The translations under genes and the position numbers were made by a program. Shown piece by piece: positions 42,433-52,465 of a stretch of 64,000 nt of DNA. Under the pieces are notes generated by a model. The model was not told where the DNA came from. It was given only the letters and a program-made list of their open reading frames with translations, and ran no database searches. The DNA lies in the NCBI RefSeq assembly GCF_052113705.1, contig NZ_JBGQOG010000010.1:62001-126000 (forward strand), given 5' to 3'. Source of the stretch: JBGQOG01 sp052113705. Lineage in GTDB: Bacteria > Pseudomonadota > Alphaproteobacteria > Rhodobacterales > Rhodobacteraceae. Positions within the stretch are counted from its first letter, which is position 1; each line of letters starts with the position of its first letter.

Positions 42433-44520
42433 ATGCCGGAGGCCGCTGCCCCCGCATTGACGCCGCCGGTGTCCGACCCCGCGCAGCATCTGGCGCGGGT
42501 TTTCGGCTTTTCCGGCTTTCGCCCCGGTCAGGAAGAGATCGTGCGCGCCGTGCTTGCCGGGCGCAACGCGCTGGCGATCATGCCGACGGGCGGGGGCAAA
42601 TCGCTCTGCTACCAGCTGCCCGCGCTCTGCCGGGATGGGGTGACGGTGGTCATCTCTCCCCTCATCGCGCTAATGCGGGATCAGGTGCGCAGCTTGCGCG
42701 AGGCGGGGGTTGAGGCGGGCGCGCTGACCTCGGGCAATACCGAGGAAGAGACCGAGGAGGTGTTTCAGGCACTCGACGAGGGGCGACTGAAACTTCTCTA
42801 TATGGCGCCGGAACGGCTGGCCTCGGGCAATACGATCGGCCTGCTGCGGCGGGTGAACACCGTCGCCATCGCAGTGGATGAGGCGCATTGCGTCAGCCAA
42901 TGGGGCCATGACTTCCGCCCCGACTACCTGCGCATCGGTGAATTGCGCCGGGCGCTGAACGTGCCGCTGGCCGCCTTTACCGCCACGGCGGATGAAGAGA
43001 CGCGGGGCGAGATCATCACCCGGCTCTTTGACGGTCAGGCCCCCGACACCTTTCTGCGCGGCTTTGACCGGCCCAACATCCACCTTGCCTTTGAGCCAAA
43101 GGACCAGCCCCGGCGGCAGATCCTGGATTTCGCCGCCGCGCGCCGGGGGCAATCGGGCATCGTCTATTGCGCCACCCGCGCCAAGACCGAAACCCTGGCC
43201 CAGGCTTTGCGCGAAGAGGGGCATTCCGCCTGCCATTACCACGGCGGCATGGAGGCCGATGACCGCCGCGAGGTGGAGGTGCGGTTTCAGCGCGAAGACG
43301 GGCTGATCGTGGTGGCCACCGTCGCCTTTGGCATGGGCATCGACAAACCCGATATCCGCTGGGTGGCGCATGCCGATCTGCCCAAAAGCATCGAGGCCTA
43401 TTATCAGGAAATCGGCCGCGCGGGCCGCGATGGTGCCCCCGCCGAAACCATGACCCTTTACGGCGCCGATGACATCCGTCTGCGCCGCGCGCAGGTCGAT
43501 GAGGGGATCGCCCCGTCTGAGCGCAAACAGGCCGACCATGCGCGGCTGAACGCGCTTCTGGGGCTGGCCGAGGCCACCGCCTGCCGCCGCCAACGTCTTT
43601 TGGGCTATTTCGGCGAGGCGAGTGAGCCTTGCGGCCATTGCGATCTCTGCACCAACCCGCCCGAGCTGTTTGACGCCACCGATGCGGTGCGCAAGGCGCT
43701 CTCGGCGGCGCTGCGCACCGAGGAAAGCTTTGGCGCCGGGCATCTGATCGACATTCTGATGGGCAATGCGACGGAAAAGGTGAAAAGCCGCTTTCACGAT
43801 GCGCTGCCAACTTTTGGCGTGGGGCGTGACCTGTCCAAGGCGCAGTGGCAGGCGGTGTTCCGGCAGATGATGGGGCATGATCTGATCCGCCCCGATACCG
43901 AGCGGCACGGCGCGCTGGTGATGACACGGGCGGCGCATCCGATCCTGAAGGGGCTGGAAAAGATCACCCTGCGCCGTGATCTGGTGCGCAAGGCGGTGGC
44001 CCGCCCGGTGGTGCGGGCGCTGGTCTCGGACGAGGACGCGCCGCTCCTCTCGGCGCTGAAGGCCAAACGCCGGGCGCTGGCCGAGGCGGCGCGGGTGCCC
44101 GCCTATGTGATTTTCCCCGACCGCACGCTGATCGAAATGGCCGAGACCCGGCCGCAGTCGATGGATCAGATGGCGCGGGTCAGCGGGGTCGGCGCGAAAA
44201 AGCTGGAAAGCTATGGCGCGGCTTTCCTGGAGGTGATCTCGGGCGCGCTGACCGAGCCGATGCATCCGGCGCGGCGCAAACTGGCCGGACGCGATGCGGG
44301 GGCATTGTTTGATGAGCTGCATGCGGCGCAATTGCGGCTGGTACGCGGCGAGGACGGGCATGACCGCTATCTGAACTGCAGCGCGGCGACACTGAAACAA
44401 ATTGCCGAAATACGCCCGCGCACCCGCGAACATCTGGCGCGGATGGGTGGCATGGGCGAGGCCAAGGTCGAGCGCTTCGCCGATGCCTTTCTGGCCCTGA
44501 TCGCGGAAATGGACGGCTAG
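42433..44520 (+). CDS. recQ: ATP-dependent DNA helicase RecQ with two HRDC domains
   Basis: A 695-aa 3'-5' helicase. It has Walker A IMPTGGGKSLCYQLPAL, DEAH AVDEAHCVSQWGHDFRPDY, and motif VI QEIGRAGRDG. The RecQ-Ct zinc cysteines are in ATACRRQRLLGYF and CGHCDLC. Two C-terminal HRDC units follow (about 535-610 and 612-692), the second ending MGGMGEAKVERFADAFL. Most RecQ proteins have one. It recovers stalled forks and supports recombination. Confidence 0.95.
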   Translation: MPEAAAPALTPPVSDPAQHLARVFGFSGFRPGQEEIVRAVLAGRNALAIMPTGGGKSLCYQLPALCRDGVTVVISPLIALMRDQVRSLREAGVEAGALTSGNTEEETEEVFQALDEGRLKLLYMAPERLASGNTIGLLRRVNTVAIAVDEAHCVSQWGHDFRPDYLRIGELRRALNVPLAAFTATADEETRGEIITRLFDGQAPDTFLRGFDRPNIHLAFEPKDQPRRQILDFAAARRGQSGIVYCATRAKTETLAQALREEGHSACHYHGGMEADDRREVEVRFQREDGLIVVATVAFGMGIDKPDIRWVAHADLPKSIEAYYQEIGRAGRDGAPAETMTLYGADDIRLRRAQVDEGIAPSERKQADHARLNALLGLAEATACRRQRLLGYFGEASEPCGHCDLCTNPPELFDATDAVRKALSAALRTEESFGAGHLIDILMGNATEKVKSRFHDALPTFGVGRDLSKAQWQAVFRQMMGHDLIRPDTERHGALVMTRAAHPILKGLEKITLRRDLVRKAVARPVVRALVSDEDAPLLSALKAKRRALAEAARVPAYVIFPDRTLIEMAETRPQSMDQMARVSGVGAKKLESYGAAFLEVISGALTEPMHPARRKLAGRDAGALFDELHAAQLRLVRGEDGHDRYLNCSAATLKQIAEIRPRTREHLARMGGMGEAKVERFADAFLALIAEMDG

Positions 44521-44540
44521 TCGCCCCGGGGGATGGGGCG

Positions 44541-46769
44541 CTACTGCGCCGCCACGTCGGATTCGGGCACGGCGGGGCGAGCTTCTTCCGGGCAATGATC
44601 GCGGATCATCTCGGTGATCGCCGTCTTGCGCAACGGCTTGGTCAGATAATGGTCGACCCCGGCGGCAAAGATCGAGTCACTGTCGCCCTCCATCGCATGC
44701 GCGGTCAGCGCCACGATCGGCGTGCGCGGCACTTTGCGCTCGGCCTCGTGCTGGCGGATCGTGCGGGTCGCCTCGCGTCCGTCCATTTCGGGCATCGAAA
44801 TGTCCATGAACACCAGATCCGGGGTAAAGCTCTGCCACATCTCGACCGCCTCGCGGCCATTGTTGGCAAATTGCAGGTCGATGTCGAAATCCTTGACCAT
44901 CTTGCGAAACACCAGCTGGTTGGTGCGGTTGTCCTCGGCGGCGAGCACGCGCATCTGCCGGCTGAGCACCACGGGCGGGGCCACCGGCACCACCTCGGCC
45001 ACCTCCATCTGCGGATAGGACAGGCTTTGCAGCGCGCGGAACAGATCCGAGCGCAGCACCGGCTTTTCCAACAGCCCCGCCAATTCGCCGCGCATCGGCG
45101 ACAAGGCCGCATCTGCCACATTCGAGGTCAGAAGCAGGATCGGCAGCGTCACCCCCCGCTCGCGCAGTTTGGCCGCGAATTGCAGACCGTTCATATCGGC
45201 CATCAGATGGTCGGTCAGCACCACGTCGAATGTGCCGCCCTCATCCATCGCCTGTAGCGCCTCGGCACCCGAACGGCAAAGCGTGACCTGCAACCCATAG
45301 GTCTGCAATTGCCGCTCAAGGATCACCCGGTTGATCAGCAGATCATCCACGACCAGCGCACATTTCAGCGTCACCGGGCGTTTTTCCGGTACCTGCGCCG
45401 CATCGGGTTCGGCCGCGGGCAGCACCACCTTGAACCCAAAGCACGACCCTTTGCCAAACTCGCTGTCGACCCAGACCGATCCGTCCATCAGGTTGATCAG
45501 CTGCTGGGTGATCGCAAGCCCCAGCCCGGTGCCCTCAAACTTGCGGTTGCTTTCGCTTTCCACCTGATTGAACTCACCAAAGACATGTTCGACATATTCC
45601 GGCTTGATGCCGATGCCGGTGTCCTCGATCGTCACATGCAGCTCATATTGGCCGCCGTCGCCCTCAAAGCCGACGACGCGGGCCATCACATGCCCTTCGG
45701 CGGTGAATTTCACCGCATTGCCGATGAGATTGGTCAGCACCTGCCGCATCCGGCCCGGATCGGCGATAAAGCGGGTGGGCAGGAAGAGGTCGTAATCGAC
45801 CAGCATCTTCAGCCCCTTGTCCTTGGCCGAAGGCTGCAGGAGCACCATCACCTCGTGCAGGCAGCGCTCAAGGTCAAAGACCTCCGGGTAAAGCCGCAGC
45901 TTTTCCGCCTCGATCTTGGAGTAGTCGAGCACGTCATTGATGATGGTCAACAGCGCCTCGCCCGAGGATTTGATCGTCTCGGCAAACAGGCGCTGATCCT
46001 CGGTCAGCGAGGTTTCACACAAAAGCTCCGCCATGCCCACCACGCCATTCATCGGCGTGCGGATCTCATGGCTCATATTGGCGAGGAAGGCGGATTTCGC
46101 GCGGTTGGCGCTTTCGGCCCGGGCGCGGGCCTCTTCCAGTTCGGCCTCGCGGCGTTTGGTGCGGGTGATGTCCTGCGCCAGACACACAAGGTCACCATCC
46201 GCGCCCCAGCGGTCGATCAGCTTCACATAGCGCCCGCTCGACAGCGTCAGCTCATAGGGCTCGATCGTGTCGCGGCGAATCCGCTCGATCATCTCATGGT
46301 GCCAATCCAGCGGATCGCGGCCATCAAGGTCGATCATCCCGTGTTTCGCCGCCACCTTCAGCACCGCGTCATAGCTGACCCCCGGCACCACAGCGATTTC
46401 GCCCTTGAAAAACGACAGATAGGATTTGTTCGCCACCACCAGCCGCAACTGGGTGTCAAATACCGCAAAGCCGTCGCGGATCGTCTCCAGCGCCTCCCAC
46501 AGGCGGCGCTGCGCGATAACGGCCGCCGAATTGGCGCGCTCGAGATCCACCCGCACCTTGGAGTTTTCGCCCTTCAGCGATTCGGCCTCATTGCGGGCGC
46601 GTTCCAGACCGTGCCGCTGGGCGACAATCTGATCTGACAGGGCACGCGCATGCAGGGCCAATTTCTCATTCGCGGCAAAAAGCTCGCGCTTTTTCTGCTC
46701 GAGAAGCCGTTCCGCCGCCAGGCGCGCCCGGCGTTCCTGCGCCAGTTTTTCGGTGATGCTCGTCTGCAT
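44541..46769 (-). CDS. Cytosolic hybrid histidine kinase with two receiver domains
   Basis: A 742-aa protein: coiled coil (about 1-85), PAS (about 90-205; IRDGFAVFDTQLRLVVANKSYLSFF), HisKA with the phospho-His in SHEIRTPMNG near 235, HATPase (NLIGNAVKFT, DTGIGI, GTGLGLA), REC1 (phospho-Asp in VVLTDHLM, about 520) and REC2 (LVFMDISMPEMDG, about 654; Lys in LTKPL). No membrane helix, so it senses an internal signal. No Hpt domain or output regulator is adjacent. An ATG at 46814 is a less likely start. Confidence 0.9.
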   Translation of the reverse strand: MQTSITEKLAQERRARLAAERLLEQKKRELFAANEKLALHARALSDQIVAQRHGLERARNEAESLKGENSKVRVDLERANSAAVIAQRRLWEALETIRDGFAVFDTQLRLVVANKSYLSFFKGEIAVVPGVSYDAVLKVAAKHGMIDLDGRDPLDWHHEMIERIRRDTIEPYELTLSSGRYVKLIDRWGADGDLVCLAQDITRTKRREAELEEARARAESANRAKSAFLANMSHEIRTPMNGVVGMAELLCETSLTEDQRLFAETIKSSGEALLTIINDVLDYSKIEAEKLRLYPEVFDLERCLHEVMVLLQPSAKDKGLKMLVDYDLFLPTRFIADPGRMRQVLTNLIGNAVKFTAEGHVMARVVGFEGDGGQYELHVTIEDTGIGIKPEYVEHVFGEFNQVESESNRKFEGTGLGLAITQQLINLMDGSVWVDSEFGKGSCFGFKVVLPAAEPDAAQVPEKRPVTLKCALVVDDLLINRVILERQLQTYGLQVTLCRSGAEALQAMDEGGTFDVVLTDHLMADMNGLQFAAKLRERGVTLPILLLTSNVADAALSPMRGELAGLLEKPVLRSDLFRALQSLSYPQMEVAEVVPVAPPVVLSRQMRVLAAEDNRTNQLVFRKMVKDFDIDLQFANNGREAVEMWQSFTPDLVFMDISMPEMDGREATRTIRQHEAERKVPRTPIVALTAHAMEGDSDSIFAAGVDHYLTKPLRKTAITEMIRDHCPEEARPAVPESDVAAQ

Positions 46770-46968
46770 CGGCGGAATCCGTCCCTGTAAGGTCTTCGCC
46801 CCCACCATGACCATTCACGATGAATGAAGCCTTAAGCCCTTAACCCTGTTTTGCGCAAAAGCACGCAGGACCGGCGCCGTGTTGCCCGCCGTGTGTTGGC
46901 GCGGCGCACACCGCTTGCCAGCCCCTCGCACAGATGCGACGCTGGGCCATTGCCATCCCGGGGGGCCC

Positions 46969-49900
46969 ATGATGCGCGCGCTTTATTCTGCCGCTTTTTT
47001 TAGCACGATCCTGATCTTATCACCTTTTGCCGCCACACAAGTGCGGGCAGACGAATCATTCCTGCCCGCGAAGCGGCTGGTTTACACCGACAATCTGGAT
47101 CTGCAGGGCCGCGATCTGGCTCAGCTGTTCGACAGCAGCCGCGAAGAATGCGAAGCCGCCTGCCTGTCCAACACCGCCTGCGAGGCGCTGACCTTCAACA
47201 GCCGCTCCAATTCGTGCTTCCCGAAGGCGGGCGTCACCGGCGGCGCCCCCTATCAGGGCGCGCTCTCGGCCCGCGTGGCGGTGACACCCGCCAAGGTGCT
47301 GACCCGGGGTGCCGCCCGCGCGGCGACGCTGGACGTCCTTCAATCGGGCAGCCTTGAGGCCGCGCGCGATCTGGCCGCCAGCATCGGCAGCGATCATATC
47401 GCCGGCGACAACAGCGCCGAAGAGCTGACCGCCGCCGCGCAATCGGCGCTCCGCGCGGGGGACACGCTGCAGGCCCAGCGCCTGACCGGTGCCGCCGTCA
47501 GCGTGACCGATGGCGCGGATCAGTGGCTGGACTATGCCCGGCTGACACTGCGGCTGCCGCAGCAGGTGATGGGGTCTTATGAGGCGGGCAACCGCGCCCT
47601 CTCGGCCGCGATCAACGGCTATCTGCGCGGCCCGAATGACGCGAGCGCCGCCGAGGCATTGCTGGTGATGAGCACCGCGCTGGAGCAGCTCGACCGGGGC
47701 CGCGAAATGGTGCCGGTGCTGCGTCTGGCCACGGGCCTTTCCCCGCGTGAGGACATTGCCGCGGCCCTGGAAACCGCCATCGGCAAATACGGCTTTCACC
47801 TGACCGAGAACTCGGTGGAAAGCGATCTGGCCAATCCCCGCATCTGTGCGGCCTTCTCAGAGGATCTGGCGAAGACCGGCGTGGATTACGCCAGTTTCGT
47901 GAAACTGCCCGAGACCGGCCTGTCGGTCGAACCCGAAGGCGCGCAGATCTGCGTGGCGGGGCTGACCCATGGCCAGCGCTATCAGATCACCTTCCGCGAA
48001 GGGCTGCCCTCGGCCACGGGCGAGGCGCTGGCCAAAGACACCAATGTCACCGCCTATGTCCGTGACCGCAGCCCCGCTGTGCGCTTTCCGGGCCGGGCCT
48101 ATATCCTGCCGCGCGCCAAGGATGCGGGCCTGCCGGTTGAGACGGTGAATGCCGATCACCTCGACCTGCGCCTGTTGCGGATCTCGGACCGCAATCTGGT
48201 GGAAAGTCTGCGGCAGGATTATTTCGCCCGCTCGCTGGATGCCTGGTCGACGCAGGATCTGGCCGATAACCTCACGCAAGTGGTCTGGACCGGCAGCGCC
48301 GATGTGACGAGCGTGGTCAACCGCGACGTGACCACCCGCCTGCCGGTGCAAGATGTGACGGGCGCCTTGGGGCCGGGCATCTATGTGCTGGAGGCCACCA
48401 TTCCCGGCAAGGACCCCTATGACATTCCCCCGGCTTTGCAATGGTTTGCCATCTCGGATCTCGGCCTCAGCACCTATTGGGGCACCGATGGTCTGACCGT
48501 CGCCGTGCGCGGCCTCTCGGATGTGGCCGCACGCCCGGGCGTGACGGTGACGCTGGTCAGCCGCGCCAATGCGGTGCTGGCGAGCGCGCAGACCGATGCT
48601 GACGGCATCGCGCATTTCGACGCCGGGCTGACCCGGGGCCAGAATGGCGCCGCCCCCGCGCTGGTCACCGCCGCCCTAGGCACGGGGCCCGAGGAGGACA
48701 TGTCCTTCCTCTCGCTGACCGACCCGGAATTTGACCTCTCCGACCGCGGGGTTGAAGGGCGCGCGCCTGCCCCGGCGATTGATGTCTTTGCCGCGACCGA
48801 CCGCGGTGCCTATCGCGCGGGCGAGGTGATCCATGCGACGCTTCTGGCGCGTGACAGCGCGGCCCAGGCGCTGCCCGGTGTGCCGCTGACCGCCGTGCTG
48901 GTGCGCCCGGACGGGGTGGAATATGCCCGCACTCTGGCCGAGGATCAGGGCGCGGGCGGCGCCACCGTCGCCTTCCCCCTCTCGGGCGGCGTGCCGCGCG
49001 GCACCTGGCGGCTGGATGTCTATGCCGATCCGAAAGCGGCGGCGCTCACCTCGCAACGGCTGCTGGTCGAGGATTTCCTGCCCGAGCGGATTGATTTCGC
49101 GCTGCAGATCCCCGAGGGGCCGCTGGCGCTCGACAACCTCCCCACCATCATGCTCGACGCCCGCTATCTCTTTGGCGCACCGGGAGCCGATCTCGGGGTG
49201 GAGGGCGATCTGCGCCTCAGCACAGCCAGCGCCCTGCCCGGTTATGCGGGCTATCGCTTTGGCCGCTATGACGAGGATGACACCCCCTATTACGACAGCC
49301 TCGGCGCCGAGTTGACCGATGCCGCGGGCCATGCCGAGATTTACCCGCCCAGCCCCGACCTCTCGCAACAAACCCCGCGCCCGCTGATGGCCGATTTCAC
49401 CCTGCGCGTCCGCGAAGGCTCGGGCCGTCCGGTCGAGCGGCGCGAAAGCCGGGTGGTGCTGCCCGCGACGCCGGTGATCGGCATCCGGCCGCTCTTTGCC
49501 GATGATGCACTGCCGCAAAACAGCGATGCCGGGTTTGAGCTGCAGGCGATTGGCCCCGATGCGCAGCCCGCGCCGATGCAGGTGCATTGGGTGATCAACA
49601 AGATCGAAACCCGCTATCAATGGTACTCTCTCTATGGGTCATGGAACTGGGAGGCGGTGACCAGCCGTAGCCGCGTGGCCGAGGGCGATGCGACCTTGGG
49701 CGCGGCCCCGGCAAAAATCTCTGCCCGCACCGATTGGGGGCAATATGAGCTGGTGGTGGAGGGCCCCGGCCTTGCCGCCGCCGCGATGCAGTTCGAGGCG
49801 GGCTGGTACGCCCCGGCGGGCGCGCTGGAAAGCCCGGACCGCCTCTCGCTCTCGCTCGATAAGCCGGGCTATCGGGCGGGCGATGTGGCGCATCTGCGCA

Positions 49901-52461
49901 TCGTGCCCGAGGCAGATGGCGTGGCCCTGGTCTCGGTGCTGTCCAACCGGTTGATTTCGCTGAAATCGGTGCCGGTGACCAAGGGCGAGAATGTCATCGA
50001 CCTGCCGGTGAGCGAGGAATGGGGCGCGGGGGCCTATGTCACCGCCTCGATGATCCGCGCCACCGATCAGATCGCGGGCGATAGCGCCGCGAGCGACCGC
50101 GTACCGGTGCGTGCGGTGGGCCTCGCCTATGCGACGGTCAACCCGGGCGACCGGGCGTTGCAGGCGGTGTTCGAGATGCCCGAGGCCTCTGACCCGCGCG
50201 CGGAAATGCCGGTGGCGCTGAAAGTGACCGGGGTGAAACCCGGCGAGACCGCGCATGTGGTGATTGCCGCCGTCGATCTTGGGATTCTCAATCTCACCGG
50301 GTTCAAGACGCCGGATCCGGTGGATCATTACTTCGGCCAGCGGCGTCTGGGCGTCGGGCTGCGCGACATCTACGGGCGGCTGATCGACGGGCGCTCCGGC
50401 GTCGAGGGGGTGATCCGCTCGGGCGGCGATGCCTCGAACGGGTTGAAAACCCAGGCACCACCGCCGACGGAGGAGCTGGTGGCCTATGTCTCGCCGCCGC
50501 TCACCGTGGATGCCGATGGCTATGCCCGCACCACATTCGACATGCCCGCCTTTAACGGCACCGTGCGGCTGGCGGCGCTGGTCTGGTCCGAAAGCGCGGT
50601 GGGCAAGGCCGAGAAGGACGTGCTGGTGCGCGATCCGGTGGTGCTGACCGCCAGCGCGCCGCGCTTCCTCGCCCCCGGCGACAGCGCACGCGTGCTCTTG
50701 GAATTCGCCTATGCCTCGGGGACGGCGGGCCGGATGGGGCTGGATGTCAGCTCGGACGGGCTCACCCTCGGGTCGCTGCCCTCGGGCTTTGATCTGGCCG
50801 AGGGGGCGCGCAAGGTGCTCTCGCTGCCGATCAGCGCAGGCAGTGCGGAGGGGATAGAGACCCTGCGCATCGCGCTGACCACGCCGGATGGCAAGCTCTT
50901 GGAAAAACAGCTGACCATCCCGGTTGAGGCGCTGGACCCGCCGGTGCAGCGGCAATCGCGGCTGGAACTGGCGGCCGGGCAAAGCCTGCCGCTCGACTCT
51001 GCGCTGTTTGAGGGGCTGCGGCCCGGCTCGGCCACGGTCACCGCCACGGTGGGGCCAATGGCGCGGTTTGACACCGGGGCGCTTTTGGCTGCGCTCGATG
51101 CCTACCCCTATGGCTGCACGGAACAAATCACCTCGAAAGCGCTGCCGCTTCTCTATCTCGCGGATGTGGCGGGGGCGATGGGGCTGGGCAGTCCCGCCGA
51201 TCTGGATGACCGGATCAATCATGCGATCGAGGCGGTGCTGACCAATCAGGATGCCAGCGGCGCCTTTGGCCTCTGGTCGCCCGCCAGCGGCGATCTGTGG
51301 CTCGATTCCTATGTCTCCGACTTCCTCAGCCGGGCGCGCAAACAGGGCTATGCGGTGCCCGATATCGCCTTCCGCATGGCGATGGACAACCTGCGCAATC
51401 AGGTGAATTACGCCGCCGATTTCGACGCAGGCTCCAACGGCGGCGGTGCCGATCTGGCCTATGCGCTGATGGTGCTGGCGCGCGAAGGGGCGGCGGCCAT
51501 CGGTGATCTGCGCTATTATGCCGATGTGAAAGGCGATGATTTCGCCACGCCGCTGGCGGCGGCGCAACTCGGCGCGGCACTGGCCTCTTACGGCGATCAG
51601 ACACGGGCGGATGCGATGTTCACCCGCGCCGCGCGGATGATGAACGGCACCGGGCCGGATGACGCGCAGATCTGGCGCGCCGATTATGGCTCGGCGTTGC
51701 GCGACCGGGCGGGCGTGCTGGCGCTGGCGGTGGAATCCGGCTCTTCCGCGGTGGGGGTTGAGGCGGCGGGGAAATCGCTGGCGCAAAGCCTGCGCCCCGG
51801 TTCGATGTCGACGCAGGAGGCGACATGGGCGCTTCTGGCCACCCATGCGCTGATCGACCGGCCGGGGGCGGATGGCTTTACCCTGAACGGCCAGCCGATG
51901 TCCGGCCCCGTGGTCCGCGTCAGTGATACCGAGGCCGCCTCGGCCCCGGTGCTCCGCAATGGCAGCGGGCAAAGCACCTCTGTCACCCTCACCACGCTCG
52001 GCGTGCCCGAAGTGGCGGATCCGGCGGGCGGGCGCGGCTATACGATCAGCCGCCGCTACTATGACCTCGACGGGAGCGAGGTTGACCCGGCGCAACTGGC
52101 GCAGGGCACGCGGCTGGTCACGGTGATCGAGGTCACCCCGCATGGCGGCGGTGCCGCGCGGCTGATGGTGCAGGATCCGCTGCCCGCCGGGTTTGAGATC
52201 GACAACCCGAACCTGATCCGCGCGGGAGATCTGGCCTCGCTCGACTGGCTCGACGTGACGGATGCCGCCGAGATGACCGAGTTCCGGCAGGACCGGTTCC
52301 TCGCCGCGCTCAATTGGCGCTCGGATGATGCTTTCCGGCTGGCCTATATCATCCGCGCGGTGACGCCGGGCAGCTACCGGCATCCGGCGGCCACGGTCAC
52401 CGACATGTACCGCCCCGACTGGCGGGCACAGACGGCAACCGAGAGCGTGGTGATCGAGTGA
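46969..52461 (+). CDS. yfhM: Alpha-2-macroglobulin family protein with PAN domain
   Basis: A protein of about 1830 aa with a signal peptide (FFSTILILSPFAATQVRADES), then a PAN/Apple domain (about 30-105; CEAACLSNTACEALTFNSRSNSCFP), and the macroglobulin and thioester domains. The thioester is CTEQ at Cys1383-Gln1386 within YPYGCTEQ. The pairing with pbpC is classic. Unlike E. coli YfhM it has no lipobox Cys, so it should be free in the periplasm. It is thought to trap invading proteases. Confidence 0.93.
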   Translation: MMRALYSAAFFSTILILSPFAATQVRADESFLPAKRLVYTDNLDLQGRDLAQLFDSSREECEAACLSNTACEALTFNSRSNSCFPKAGVTGGAPYQGALSARVAVTPAKVLTRGAARAATLDVLQSGSLEAARDLAASIGSDHIAGDNSAEELTAAAQSALRAGDTLQAQRLTGAAVSVTDGADQWLDYARLTLRLPQQVMGSYEAGNRALSAAINGYLRGPNDASAAEALLVMSTALEQLDRGREMVPVLRLATGLSPREDIAAALETAIGKYGFHLTENSVESDLANPRICAAFSEDLAKTGVDYASFVKLPETGLSVEPEGAQICVAGLTHGQRYQITFREGLPSATGEALAKDTNVTAYVRDRSPAVRFPGRAYILPRAKDAGLPVETVNADHLDLRLLRISDRNLVESLRQDYFARSLDAWSTQDLADNLTQVVWTGSADVTSVVNRDVTTRLPVQDVTGALGPGIYVLEATIPGKDPYDIPPALQWFAISDLGLSTYWGTDGLTVAVRGLSDVAARPGVTVTLVSRANAVLASAQTDADGIAHFDAGLTRGQNGAAPALVTAALGTGPEEDMSFLSLTDPEFDLSDRGVEGRAPAPAIDVFAATDRGAYRAGEVIHATLLARDSAAQALPGVPLTAVLVRPDGVEYARTLAEDQGAGGATVAFPLSGGVPRGTWRLDVYADPKAAALTSQRLLVEDFLPERIDFALQIPEGPLALDNLPTIMLDARYLFGAPGADLGVEGDLRLSTASALPGYAGYRFGRYDEDDTPYYDSLGAELTDAAGHAEIYPPSPDLSQQTPRPLMADFTLRVREGSGRPVERRESRVVLPATPVIGIRPLFADDALPQNSDAGFELQAIGPDAQPAPMQVHWVINKIETRYQWYSLYGSWNWEAVTSRSRVAEGDATLGAAPAKISARTDWGQYELVVEGPGLAAAAMQFEAGWYAPAGALESPDRLSLSLDKPGYRAGDVAHLRIVPEADGVALVSVLSNRLISLKSVPVTKGENVIDLPVSEEWGAGAYVTASMIRATDQIAGDSAASDRVPVRAVGLAYATVNPGDRALQAVFEMPEASDPRAEMPVALKVTGVKPGETAHVVIAAVDLGILNLTGFKTPDPVDHYFGQRRLGVGLRDIYGRLIDGRSGVEGVIRSGGDASNGLKTQAPPPTEELVAYVSPPLTVDADGYARTTFDMPAFNGTVRLAALVWSESAVGKAEKDVLVRDPVVLTASAPRFLAPGDSARVLLEFAYASGTAGRMGLDVSSDGLTLGSLPSGFDLAEGARKVLSLPISAGSAEGIETLRIALTTPDGKLLEKQLTIPVEALDPPVQRQSRLELAAGQSLPLDSALFEGLRPGSATVTATVGPMARFDTGALLAALDAYPYGCTEQITSKALPLLYLADVAGAMGLGSPADLDDRINHAIEAVLTNQDASGAFGLWSPASGDLWLDSYVSDFLSRARKQGYAVPDIAFRMAMDNLRNQVNYAADFDAGSNGGGADLAYALMVLAREGAAAIGDLRYYADVKGDDFATPLAAAQLGAALASYGDQTRADAMFTRAARMMNGTGPDDAQIWRADYGSALRDRAGVLALAVESGSSAVGVEAAGKSLAQSLRPGSMSTQEATWALLATHALIDRPGADGFTLNGQPMSGPVVRVSDTEAASAPVLRNGSGQSTSVTLTTLGVPEVADPAGGRGYTISRRYYDLDGSEVDPAQLAQGTRLVTVIEVTPHGGGAARLMVQDPLPAGFEIDNPNLIRAGDLASLDWLDVTDAAEMTEFRQDRFLAALNWRSDDAFRLAYIIRAVTPGSYRHPAATVTDMYRPDWRAQTATESVVIE

Positions 52462-52465
52462 CGCC

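Noticed and set aside
46849..46860. TTTTGCGCAAAA palindrome as a defined operator
   Set aside because: Perfect but only 12 bp; no second copy in the gap and no known match, so noted only within the kinase finding.
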